64,000 nt of DNA, taken from assembly GCA_034766995.1 (NCBI GenBank), contig CM068318.1:37669456-37733455 (forward strand). The letters run 5' to 3'. Source of the DNA: Acanthacorydalis orientalis. Lineage: Eukaryota > Arthropoda > Insecta > Megaloptera > Corydalidae. Position 1 is the first letter of the stretch, and each line of letters begins with the position of its first letter. A program made the translations under genes and the position numbers. Under the pieces are notes generated by a model. That model saw only the letters and a program-made list of their open reading frames with translations, did not search any database and was not told the DNA's origin. Of this stretch, positions 55,586 through 64,000 are shown piece by piece.

Positions 55586-55632
55586 TATGAATTTCTAGAG
55601 CATAAACAGCAATTATTTTCCCACCAGCCTAA
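54500..55632 (+). mobile_element. mariner family A with tandemly duplicated 5' ends
   Basis: Three TIR starts lie at 54500, 54739 and 54969. The first two head 230-240 base units that run through the leader to GAATTAAATATGGAAAAA and GAGAAGGTTACTGAGAA, then AATATTAGGTTGATAGG begins the next. The third unit is a normal internally deleted element with N-terminal pieces (AGDESLEGEEGHGGLSSDHN-like, LKALVESEPRTIRELAQKLG) and the usual catalytic deletion. A (TA)n of about 47 bases sits inside its 3' end (55537-55583). It ends TTTTCCCACCAGCCTAA. Confidence 0.8.
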
Positions 55633-55929
55633 TATAAAGAAAAGAAACACTGAAAAGACTCCAATTTCAAATCTATTATAAAAGAAGTAAAATAAAAAAT
55701 AAATGATACAAAAACTGTATTTCGTATAGAATTGTATATCATTTATTTTCACAATCATGAAGTACTAAAGAACAATTATTGTTATTGTTCGATGATTCAG
55801 AATAATAAAAATGATTCCAACCATGTAGTTCAAAAACCAACACCACTGTGTAAGAATAACGTATACGATTTTTTTGTATCATCGTGCTCGGGAGCTTACT
55901 AGCTATATATTCTTTAAGTTTCGTATATG

Positions 55930-56134
55930 CCATATTCTGTGGGAGAATCGACAGATGACTCTTCGTCATCGTCACTGTTAACAGTGTCGCAGGCGCGAGA
56001 AGAGTAGTAAAGTTTACATAGCGGAAACGATTGCAGGATGCGATTTCACGCGGTTGTTATAGTTGTTGGGGTGAGAGTAGGTGGATGCAGGAAGATACTA
56101 TGCAGAGGTAAATATAGTGTTTTGAAAAGGGTGA

Positions 56135-56183
<49 letters not shown>

Positions 56184-56460
56184 TATAGATGATGTATATG
56201 TATATTTGTTGCGTGATGGTTCACGCTTTCAAATTGATACGTGGAAAAGGAATCGGTGCAAATTTAAATTTGCGGTTGAGACGGATTGCATGATTTTTCT
56301 TCATGGCTGTTTCCTCCATATATATACGAATCAATTGGAGGGACGTGTGTGTATGTATGTATGGGTCTATGTAATCGTTGGATTTATGCTTCGTGGTTTA
56401 AGAGTTGATATAAAAAGAACGAATCGTAGTAAATGATTTTCGTGTATTTTTGATAAACGT
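55930..56460. other. less AT-rich segment around a (TA)n tract
   Basis: AGAAGAGTAGTAAAGTTTAC, GCGATTTCACGCGGTTGTTA and GGTGAGAGTAGGTGGATGCA. A 132-codon frame crosses (TA)n at 56138-56180 and has no domain; I do not support it as a gene. CAGAGGTAAATATAG at 56103-56117 looks like a splice donor, so a non-coding exon is possible. Confidence 0.3.
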
Positions 56461-56498
56461 TGGAGTTATTTTTATAAGAAGATTACTTTCATTCAGTA

Positions 56499-56502
<4 letters not shown>

Positions 56503-56552
<50 letters not shown>

Positions 56553-56579
56553 GCATTTACATTCATATATAATAAATAC

Positions 56580-56620
<41 letters not shown>
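56503..56620. repeat. (TA)n microsatellites
   Basis: Two TA tracts, about 48 and 33 bases. Confidence 0.95.
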
Positions 56621-56622
<2 letters not shown>

Positions 56623-56748
56623 TCTATGATTATATAAAGCTTTATTTTTAACATATTATCAATTTTATCACTGGTAATTAGTTAATTGCTGTAATATACA
56701 ATTTTTTCATTAATAAAATATTTATTTAGATCTTTAAAGGAATTCATA

Positions 56749-57180
56749 TTAACACATATGCGACCGGGAACGAGATTTCTCGTTTTAGGCGACGTGCATT
56801 ATTTTTTGATTGTTTTCCAAAAAACGGTATTTTTTTTTGCTGTCGAACATTATCAATCCTATTACTAGGGATATTTTCAGTTGGGTTTTTGACTTAGAAT
56901 GTACTGGTAAATGTATAAGAGTGTTCAAATAATTATAGTAAAAATTAATTGTTTTAAAATTTCATACCTTCATATAATGGATAAGGAAGACAATTTTGCA
57001 GACGAATTTTGTGAATATTTTTCATATGTACCGAGTAGTTGTGAGAGTGAGAACAATGATTCGGATAGTGAGATAGGAGAAAGATAAGACAGCGACATTT
57101 TTCCAATCAGAAAAAGGTGTGCTCGTATTCTATCTGATGCATGCAGTGTGAAATTTTAGAGTTTCTTATGTCTAAATAAA
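56749..57180 (+). mobile_element. piggyBac-like element, 5' part
   Basis: TTAA at 56749-56752 is followed by CACATATGCGACCGGGAACG and a GAGATTTCTCG palindrome, a plausible piggyBac-type terminus. A short N-terminal coding piece lies at 56977-57087. The 3' end was not identified; candidate TTAA sites exist near 57212. Confidence 0.45.
56977..57087 (+). pseudogene. piggyBac-like transposase N-terminal peptide
   Basis: MDKEDNFADEFCEYFSYVPS then SCESENNDSDSEIGER and a stop. The acidic Ser/Asp-rich opening is typical of piggyBac transposases, which have low-complexity acidic N-termini. After a frameshift, RKRCARILSDACSVKF-like residues follow, then a stop. No catalytic domain. Confidence 0.4.
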
Positions 57181-57239
57181 AAAAGGTTCATTTGAATATA
57201 TATTATTGGGTGTTGGAATTAATTCTTAGCGTTTTCTTT

Positions 57240-57545
57240 ATGAAAAAAGATCATTTATTTTAAATGAAATTGAAAAAACATATCATTCAAAGTATTGTCC
57301 GTCGTTAGCCACTACTTTTTCCCATATTTCGGGCATGAGACGAATACCACGTCGGAAGAACGCGTCGTCTTGAGATGCAATCATCGAATCGACCCATTTT
57401 TTGCAATCTTCATAAGTGAGCTTCTGCCCAGACAGGCCATGACTGATCGATCGAAACAAGCGTTAATCAGAAGTAACAATATCTGGAGAATACGGCGGAT
57501 GGGGTATGGGTTCCGTTTTTCCTTCAATGCACGGCTCACGCGCGT
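57240..57545 (-). pseudogene. mariner transposase C-terminal fragment, mauritiana (Mos1-like) type
   Basis: From 57545 the minus strand reads IPHPPYSPDIVTSD (third catalytic Asp), then, past a break, LSGQKLTYEDCKKWVDSMIA SQDDAFFRRGIRLMPEIWEK and VVANDGQYFE before a stop at about 57289. Mos1-group transposases end in WEKCVASDGKYFE. The first two catalytic regions are absent because an RTE 3' end adjoins at about 57550. Confidence 0.7.
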
Positions 57546-57549
57546 CAAT

Positions 57550-57770
57550 TGTAGTCAAGACAAAATTGTAGAAGACAACCGATGGACAAGAGAAATTATT
57601 GACTGGGAACCAGGGAATATGAAAAGACCCAGAAAGAGACCAAAGAACAGATGGGATAAGGATATTAAAAACTTTCTTGGAAAACTGTGGAAAAGAGAGG
57701 CACTGAATCGAACAAAATGGAAAATCATGGAAGAGGCCTTTATCCAGCAGTGGATTAACAGAGACTGTTA

Positions 57771-57772
<2 letters not shown>
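57550..57772 (+). pseudogene. RTE-type LINE 3' end, strongly 5'-truncated
   Basis: VEDNRWTREIIDWEPGNMKR then PRKRPKNRWDKDIKNFLGKL WKREALNRTKWKIMEEAFIQ QWINRDC and stop. This is the C-terminus of the same RTE family as at 50.1 kb (W-RPR-RPKKRW; M-EA-I-QW). It joins a (TA)n tail at 57774. The 159-codon frame that contains it fuses antisense mariner sequence to the RTE tail and is not a gene. Confidence 0.75.
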
Positions 57773-57773
<1 letters not shown>

Positions 57774-57827
<54 letters not shown>

Positions 57828-57828
57828 T
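57774..57828. repeat. (TA)n(CA)n microsatellite at an RTE 3' end
   Basis: About 40 bases TA then CACACACACACAC. Confidence 0.95.
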
Positions 57829-57829
57829 A

Positions 57830-58905
57830 TGAAGGTTGAGAAAATAAAAAAAGTATTGTCACACATAAACAAGTTTGTTTTGATAAGAAGGATAAATGAA
57901 AATGTATCTAATAGTTGTAAATTTTAATAAAAGTATAAATTTATTTTAACAAGTACAGGCCAGTATTTAACCATACTAAACTTATTAAAAAAAATCTTGG
58001 TAATTACAAGTTAATTAAAAATTCTATGAAATCTAAGTCATGTCTGTAATGTCATACTGATTTGACGAAATTTGTTTTACTTTTGCATTTTTAACTTTAT
58101 TTCAAAAACTAATCAGTGTTTTTTGATTTAAATTATAATCTACAACTCATCTACAATGGATATAAATGAACATAAATTAGATTTCGAATTAGACTATAAT
58201 ATCTGCTTGAAGATAGCACACATACGACGATTAGTAGTGAAGAATAGGCTCTTGATATTTCAAAAAACGAAGGACATCAAGATAAATTGTTTGATGAGAT
58301 TGATTGACACTAAATATTTCAAAAATCAAATATAAAATCAGCTCAATTATTTCATATATACTGAACTATATTATAATATTTTTTTCAAAAACTGTTAAAA
58401 AATAATTTCAAGTAAATTGTCTACTTCAAAAGTCTAATGAAATTTCAAAATCAGTTGAGATTAAATATTTTTATTATTCATTTTTCTATAAAATCATTTA
58501 CCGATTTCTTGTCTGATAAGTTTATCGTTATCAACCATATTTCCATGCAAGTATTTCATAAAAACACCTCATTCTTTGAATCATTCGAGGAAAAAACAAT
58601 AAAAAATTATTGAACTAATAAAAATATAGATTAACGAAATATTAACTGAAATAATATTTATCTATGACTTGAAGCGATATCGGTGTAATTAAAATTTTGT
58701 TACAACACACCTTATTTTGAAATTAGGAATTAGTAATCAATTAATGCGTAGTTTTTCTTTCATGCATTTTTTTTAAAATTATTCATTAATTCTATTAAAA
58801 ATGATATTTTATTTGAATGTTAATTGAATTATAAAATTGTTTTACACTTTTTTATATATTTCGAAACATTTTAATATTTCAAACTTTATTATATCGGTGA
58901 TTCAA
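57830..58905. other. AT-rich stretch, nothing recognised
   Basis: No supported feature. Confidence 0.5.
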
Positions 58906-58907
58906 TT

Positions 58908-59104
58908 AAGGGTTCCACATGAAAATATTAAAAGAGAGCGTAAGGGCTAAGAAAAGTCATGTTATTTTTTATTTAATATTTTAGTTCAATTCAATACTAA
59001 AATACAATTGGAATGAAGTATTGAATGGGGGATAACATGTTTTTTTTTTAATTTTTGAGTTCTTTTTTAATACTTTTTTGCGGAAGCCTAAGTTGAAACC
59101 CTAT
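58908..59104. mobile_element. fold-back MITE family F2, diverged copy 4
   Basis: TTCAATTAAGGGTTCCACAT with AAAATATTAAAAG at the left; TACTTTTTTGCGGAAGCCTA, AGTTGAAACCC at the right; the centre pairs GTCATGTTATTTTTTATTTA with GGGGATAACATGTTTTTTTT. Confidence 0.6.
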
Positions 59105-59369
59105 AGTAAATTATGTAATGATATTAATTACATAGAACGATTGCAACTACTTTTATGATCGTTCTGTTAGGAATATTGCTTTTCTGTTTATTATATGAAT
59201 ATTATTTTTTTTTGAGATTCGATTCTACGATTCGAATATCAACAATCTTAACAATAAGATCTTAAAATTCTTAATGACTTCTTCATGAGATCATTTTGAT
59301 CATACTGGTGAAATTTTTTTCTAAAATCATTATTTTAAGCAATTACATTTTCTGGTGCCAGTTTTTTCT

Positions 59370-59530
59370 CTATAACTGAAAATCAGTCCCGCGCACACTT
59401 TTAGGAAAGTTTATTCGTGTTCTGATTGGATGATGGAAATCACGTGATCTCTGTTCTGATTGGTTGACATCAGTCACATGTACGTGTATCTCTCTCACAG
59501 TGTGCAACAAAAGAGGGTATACGATTTCAG
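59370..59530. promoter_or_regulatory. promoter-like cluster: two GTTCTGATTGG boxes and E-boxes
   Basis: GTGTTCTGATTGGATGATGG and TCTGTTCTGATTGGTTGACA carry two inverted CCAAT boxes 33 bases apart. Between them is ATCACGTGAT, a perfect E-box palindrome, and after them CAGTCACATGTACGTG. GCGCGGGACTGA lies just upstream on the minus strand. CCAAT pairs plus E-boxes are common in promoters. No gene start was found next to it. Confidence 0.3.
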
Positions 59531-59598
59531 TGAAAAGCTGTTGGCACATTTATACAAAATATTGTATTCACTGAAGCTTTAGAGTAAAAAAATCGTTA

Positions 59599-60030
59599 CA
59601 CATTTTAATATTATATTTTGTTGTTAATTTTATAAACTTTTCCATTAAAAATTTGATGACTTACATTTTATCCACATTATTTATGTGTATAATTTGTTAA
59701 TTTCTGTTTTTTGTTAGGGAAGAGCGGGGGTCGAATTCCTCCTGAGGGTGGACAAGTGTGTGGGGGCAAAACACTCCCGTTATTTTAAATATAGAAACAT
59801 CTAATTTAAATTTAACTAAACACATTTTAAGATTATATTTTGTTGTTCTTTTTTATAAACTTTTCCAATAAACTTTTAAGATTTCCTTTTTACACAGACT
59901 ATATGTGTACAAAATATTTATTAATTTCTGTTATTTGTTAGAAAAGAAAAGAGTGTTAGTAAACGGGGGTTGAAGCCTCCTGGTTATTTTAAATATAGAA
60001 ATCTCTGCTTTAATTTTAATTCAATCGAAT
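59599..60030 (+). repeat. tandem duplication, about 222-base unit, two copies
   Basis: ACATTTTAATATTATATTTTG / ACATTTTAAGATTATATTTTG, then TAAACTTTTCCATTAAAAAT / TAAACTTTTCCAATAAACTT, TTAATTTCTGTTTTTTGTTA / TTAATTTCTGTTATTTGTTA, a G-rich core (GAGCGGGGGTCGAATTCCTC / ACGGGGGTTGAAGCCTCCTG) and TTATTTTAAATATAGAAA. A third relative lies inverted at 53885-53995. Confidence 0.75.
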
Positions 60031-60109
60031 ACATAAATGATTTTTTTAGAAAAATACTTGTATTATTAAATAAAAATGATTAGAATTTTTAACATGTGTA
60101 ATCATATTC

Positions 60110-60150
<41 letters not shown>

Positions 60151-60260
60151 TACATATATGAATATTATTACAATGAATATTATATAATATTAGTATAATA
60201 TGAATATGATTAAAGTATGTATATATATATAGAGAGAGAGAGAGAGACAGAGAGAGATTT
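60110..60260. repeat. (TA)n, (CA)n and (GA)n microsatellites
   Basis: TA/CA at 60112-60155; TA then GAGAGA at 60220-60258. Confidence 0.9.
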
Positions 60261-60429
60261 AATACCTATATACTTTTAATTATTATGCAAGCTGTAACAT
60301 TAATATAAAAATGAAAATTTTTATTTAATAGAAACTAATGAATTTTTAATTTCGCGTTTATTTCATTTTATTTTTGAAACAATAAAATTAATATATTAAG
60401 GACTAACACATTCAAATTTGATTCAATGG

Positions 60430-60785
60430 ATTCTTTAAAAGACGCCATACAAGACGATAATTTCATTAAAAAAACACACACACACTGATGAGAAATCAAA
60501 AAGCTAAAACTTAATAGTGAATTCGAGTGAAACTATGATAGACGTTAACAAGGGGAAATAAAATACACCAAACGTGACATTACTCCCAAAGGAATGAATA
60601 CATTGCAAAACTAATAGACGTGTAAACATTGCTTTGAGGGGGATTTCGAGAAACAATTTCACTCACGCGTTTATCTCTTCATACAGATTTCACACACACA
60701 CACACACACAGCCAGACTGATTCATGTATATTGCCGCAAGTATAATGTTACACGACAATTTTTTGTGTATGTGTGTGTGTAAATA
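60430..60785. other. mildly less AT-rich segment, unknown
   Basis: AACGTGACATTACTCCCAAA, GAGGGGGATTTCGAGAAACA, CACTCACGCGTTTATCTCTT with (CA)n at 60692-60710. No coding signal recognised. Confidence 0.3.
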
Positions 60786-60849
60786 CATGTATATTATATA
60801 TATATATATATATATAAATGTATCATACAATATAGTACAGATAAACTAG

Positions 60850-61640
60850 AGTTTAAAATGTGAAATTAATTTAAAAAGATTTAATTAACAATTTAATAGG
60901 ATTTTTAATAAAAAAAATAGAGTCAATGTAATGTATTTCAGTCCTATTTTGTTGTATTTTTTGAAAAATACACTAATTAAATTTACTTTTTTTATAGTAA
61001 GTAACAAAATTGAACTGTTTTATTGTTTGCCCAATGCACAGTTCAGCATAATTTTTTGTTCACTAATCTCAGAACTTCGTTTAGTCAATTCTGATTTTAA
61101 TTTTAGTAGATGTTAAAAATAGAAATCTGAATTTACTAATTTACTGATTAGGTTCTCATAGTTTAAACTAAATGATATCACAAATTTGAAATCAAGCACA
61201 CAGTGTACCTTCTTTTCGATCCAATTATACACTTTTCTGTTTGTTTACATCTTTTATTATTATCTTTTCATTCTTTTTTCTTATCATATTATAATAGAGT
61301 ATTAACTGTTCATCACCTGTTAGTTTAAGATCAAGATATATGCTTCTGTGCATAGTAAGTTAAAAGATAAGTGCAGATGGTTATTCGTTGTTAGTAATTG
61401 ACTTCCAATAATTCATGTCACACACACTTTACAAGCATGGTTCATTATCTTCCTTTATAGATATCAGAATATAGTTCCACAAGAACAAATTAATCGTTCG
61501 GTAATCTGATTCACTGTTAATTCTGAATTTGTAATCATAAAATTAATAAGAGTATTGTTGTTGAATCCAACAGAATGTCCATCACAAGGCTCGTCCTCCA
61601 CACTGATTTATCTAAAACTTTTGAACAATTTTTATAATGA
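60850..61640. other. AT-rich stretch, partly duplicated downstream
   Basis: GATTAGGTTCTCATAGTTTA and AACTAAATGATATCACAAAT (61147-61185) recur at 62532-62575 as GATTAGGTTCTAATAGTTTA and AACTAAATGATAACACACAT, so a short repeat is shared by the two places. Nothing else was recognised. Confidence 0.45.
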
Positions 61641-61641
61641 A

Positions 61642-61644
<3 letters not shown>

Positions 61645-61675
<31 letters not shown>

Positions 61676-61680
61676 CAATT

Positions 61681-61721
<41 letters not shown>
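61645..61721. repeat. (TA)n microsatellite with duplicated flank
   Basis: Two TA tracts. ACAATTTTTATAATGAATCT before and ACAATTTTTATAATAAATCT after are direct repeats, so the array arose within a short tandem duplication. Confidence 0.9.
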
Positions 61722-61722
<1 letters not shown>

Positions 61723-61989
61723 ACAATTTTTATAATAAATCTAATATATATTTGTGGCATAGAGATTCTGTTTAATTTTTCATTTATTTGCACAAGTTTA
61801 ATTTATATAAATGTAGTGTTACTTAAGTAGTATGATTGTGAGTATTACATTTTTTTTTATATTTATAATATAAAAAACAAATTCTAAAAGAATAATTTAC
61901 TATCTACATAGAGAAATTTATTATATAAATGTCAACCATTTCCAATTTCTTAATTTCAAACGACTTTTTTTAATATTTTAAATAATTCA

Positions 61990-62007
61990 ACACACACACA
62001 AACACAA

Positions 62008-62069
<62 letters not shown>

Positions 62070-62070
62070 T
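61990..62070. repeat. (CA)n(TA)n(GT)n microsatellite, near-palindromic
   Basis: CACACA on the left, TA in the middle, GTGTGT on the right, so the tract can fold on itself. Confidence 0.95.
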
Positions 62071-62074
62071 CATC

Positions 62075-62310
62075 ATATATGCTGAATTCATTGCATTTGA
62101 TATAAATCGTGGAGTCGCATTTGCGTGTCTTGATGTGAATAGGGTCACAATGTTCATCCCTTACGGGAAATGAAACGTGATAGCTGCAGCAAGGGCGCCT
62201 TGTTACGGCTAATGTAGATTTCATTACTGACAAATTGGATTGATAAGTGGTGCAGAGAGGTCACGCGAACTCGTAACGAAAACGAGTGTCATTTCAAATA
62301 ACACAAATTG
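62075..62310. other. less AT-rich, non-repetitive island
   Basis: GTGGAGTCGCATTTGCGTGT, GATAGCTGCAGCAAGGGCGC, GAGAGGTCACGCGAACTCGT. Contains GGATTGATAAG (62239), a K50-like string. No coding signal. Possible otd intronic control element. Confidence 0.3.
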
Positions 62311-62325
62311 TTTATATTGAGATAA

Positions 62326-62326
<1 letters not shown>

Positions 62327-62374
<48 letters not shown>
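62327..62374. repeat. (TA)n microsatellite
   Basis: About 46 bases of TA. Confidence 0.95.
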
Positions 62375-62377
<3 letters not shown>

Positions 62378-63239
62378 CCAAATAGATATTAAAATACAAA
62401 AATAAGCTTATTTTAAAAAAGATGAAACATAATCGTCAGATATTTCAGTATATTCATAAAATAATTAATGTTAATTCTAATTTGAGAAAATTCTGATATT
62501 ACGAACTGATATTTTATTTTACTAGTTTAGTGATTAGGTTCTAATAGTTTAAACTAAATGATAACACACATTTGAAATCAAATGCATAAGTGTTAAATTC
62601 TTTTTAATTTCTGATATATTTTATTTTAATAATTTATAACTTCACATACCATTTTTAACAATTGGTATTATAATATCGTTTAGCACGAAAAAACCGAATA
62701 TAATCAAGTTTTATTTGTTCAAGTATCTAAATTTATCATATTGACACCTTTAGAATGCGAAAGTAAAGACGAATTAAATAAACTCTAAGTACTCTTTAAT
62801 CAACAAACATCAGATCACATACTGAAAGAATAAACCTGTCAAAAATTATGCAAGTTCAATCAGGTAATAATATTTCATTCCCATTAAATATCACATATTT
62901 CAGTGTTAAGAATTATTTCAGTAGTAAACAACTCCAGCAATACTTACTTGTAATGAAATAAGAAAGATATTTTATAGTTTTTTTTTTGGGAACAATCGAA
63001 AATAATTTTATGAGAAGAAAATTAACATTTTTATAAAAAAAATTTAGAAATTGATGGAAATACATCAGATATCGATAAAAAATAAAAATTGTTTCTTTTC
63101 ATTCTTTACTATTAAACACTTTTGTATTATTTATATAGAAAACCAAGTGTGAAAATAATTAATTATATTTATATGTAAATATATTTATAATTTAAATATA
63201 TTATTTTTAAGCATGTCGATATACCAGTCGGGTGCTAAA

Positions 63240-63290
63240 ACCTTGTTGTTGACGCGTCCTTAAACCCTAAATAACCAACCAACCATCAAT
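63240..63290 (+). repeat. LINE 3' tail tag, copy 3
   Basis: TTGTTGTTGACGCGTCCTTA then AACCCTAAATAACCAACCAA CC. Same tag as 20775 and 36696, more decayed. Confidence 0.5.
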
Positions 63291-63429
63291 GGATCATTAC
63301 TTTCAGCCCTTTAACAAAAAATATATGATATATCACTATCTTGTGAATAAAAAAGTTAAGGTAGTTAAAAAGTATCAAATTATTTATATGATAATATTTT
63401 ACTAAAAATACAAGAATATATTATATACA

Positions 63430-63430
<1 letters not shown>

Positions 63431-63475
<45 letters not shown>

Positions 63476-63520
63476 CAAATTTAACCCCATATTTAACCCC
63501 ATTCATATATATATATATAG
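63431..63520. repeat. (TA)n microsatellite with ATTTAACCCCAT repeat
   Basis: About 43 bases of TA followed by two short copies of ATTTAACCCCAT and another TA run. Confidence 0.85.
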
Positions 63521-63671
63521 GTAGTTAAATCTAAATTTTAGTTTATCGTTTAAAATATAATCTAATTTCAAATTAAAAAAATGTTTTACAGCATCAATTT
63601 TTAAATGAAATAAGAAATTAGATTATCCACTAGTCATTTCCATTCTATGTATGTATGTATATATATAACAT

Positions 63672-64000
63672 GTGGGCTGAAAAGTTCGTAGGCTGACACA
63701 TAAATGGTGCTACTAGTATCAAATCCATATGATTTTTAGTTAGCCCTAACCTTCAAAAGACGCGTGTATAAATTTGACAGCTGTTGCACTATTAGTATCT
63801 GAGTTATAGCATTTTTAGTGAAAGAACTTTAGTTAGGCTTCAGTTTCGGCGATTACCTCTTCATCGGAGCAAAATTTCCGTCCAGCGAGCATCCTCTTGA
63901 GGTCTGAGAACAGAAATAAGTCGCTGGGGGCCAGATCTGGAGAGTACGGTGGATGCGGAAGCAATTCGAAGCCCAATTCTTGCAATTTCGCCATCGATTT
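63672..64000. pseudogene. rearranged mariner (irritans-type) remnant, runs off the window
   Basis: From 63672 the plus strand is a mariner 5' end and leader: TGTGGGCTGAAAAGTTCGTA, CTGACACATAAATGGTGCTA, CTACTAGTATCAAATCCATA, then GTATCTGAGTTATAGCATTT before the usual start. At about 63830 it joins sequence on the minus strand that reads KSMAKLQELGFELLPHPPYS PDLAPSDLFLFSDLKRMLAG RKFCSDEEVIAETEA and stop, the part of an irritans-type transposase holding the third catalytic Asp. So a 5' end is joined to an inverted 3' region. The rest lies beyond the window. Confidence 0.65.

Noticed and set aside
56038..56436. 132-codon open frame
   Set aside because: Crosses a (TA)n tract, has no domain and low-complexity composition.
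57295..57771. 158-codon open frame as a gene
   Set aside because: Fuses antisense mariner sequence to an RTE C-terminus; chimeric by insertion.
28200..64000. Search by eye for the otd homeobox exons
   Set aside because: No RKQRRERTTF-like or VWFKNRRAKC-like coding was seen on the plus strand; they probably lie beyond the window.
1..64000. tRNA or rRNA genes
   Set aside because: No GGTTCGANTCC-type B box with a matching A box, and no rRNA-like sequence, was noticed; a covariance-model scan was not possible.

Overview
This is a 64 kb piece of an AT-rich arthropod genome, most likely an insect. It is eukaryotic: it has one clear spliced protein-coding exon, many long (TA)n microsatellites and many decayed transposable elements. 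No bacterial operon, tRNA, rRNA or CRISPR array was seen. I cannot name the species; the transposon mix (mariner, Tigger/pogo, piggyBac, RTE and RNase-H-bearing LINEs) fits several insect orders.

The only host gene I can support is the first coding exon of an orthodenticle/Otx homeobox gene (otd, ocelliless in fly), plus strand, coding 28003-28186. It has a polypyrimidine tract and AG acceptor ending at 27938, an in-frame stop upstream of the ATG, and a phase-1 donor at 28187. The homeobox exons were not found downstream, so the remaining 36 kb is probably intron and the 28 kb upstream is intron or 5' flank. Several GC-richer, non-repetitive islands (near 6.3, 10.9, 25.9, 31.3, 38.1, 47.5, 51.4, 53.5, 59.4 and 62.2 kb) are candidates for control regions or non-coding exons; one of them (about 10.95-11.2 kb) has a TATA/Inr/donor arrangement.

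The rest is mostly mobile DNA. 0-9 kb: internally deleted Tigger/pogo element, endonuclease-like fragment, Harbinger-like MITE, mariner N-terminal fragment, an inverted-repeat MITE, Tigger C-terminal fragment. 9-11 kb: repeated block with a fold-back MITE. 13-21 kb: 80-bp mini-mariner, RTE LINE 3' end, piggyBac-like MITE beside a mariner 5' end, RNase-H LINE, reverse-transcriptase fragment, mellifera-type mariner. 23-31 kb: Tc1-like DD34E element, DUF4817-type element, the otd exon, three internally deleted mariners. 31-35 kb: four-copy tandem repeat, hAT-like MITE, Helitron-like candidate, small TIR element, second mini-mariner. 36-44 kb: LINE 3' end, full-length cecropia-type mariner inside a fold-back MITE, third mini-mariner, mariner and piggyBac C-terminal pieces. 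45-58 kb: several RTE 3' ends abutting (TA)n, a long palindrome, mariners with tandemly duplicated 5' ends, piggyBac-like 5' piece, mauritiana-type mariner. 59-64 kb: tandem duplication, (TA)n, and a mariner remnant with an internal inversion at the edge.

No intact transposase or reverse transcriptase was seen; every copy has stops, deletions or changed catalytic motifs. I did not find a new multi-gene system. The most unusual signals are repeat architectures: three 80-bp mini-mariners, a mariner lineage amplified with duplicated 5' ends, RTE tails that seed (TA)n arrays, and one unnamed fold-back family with about ten copies. Family assignments rest on recognising protein and terminal motifs by eye, not on searches.
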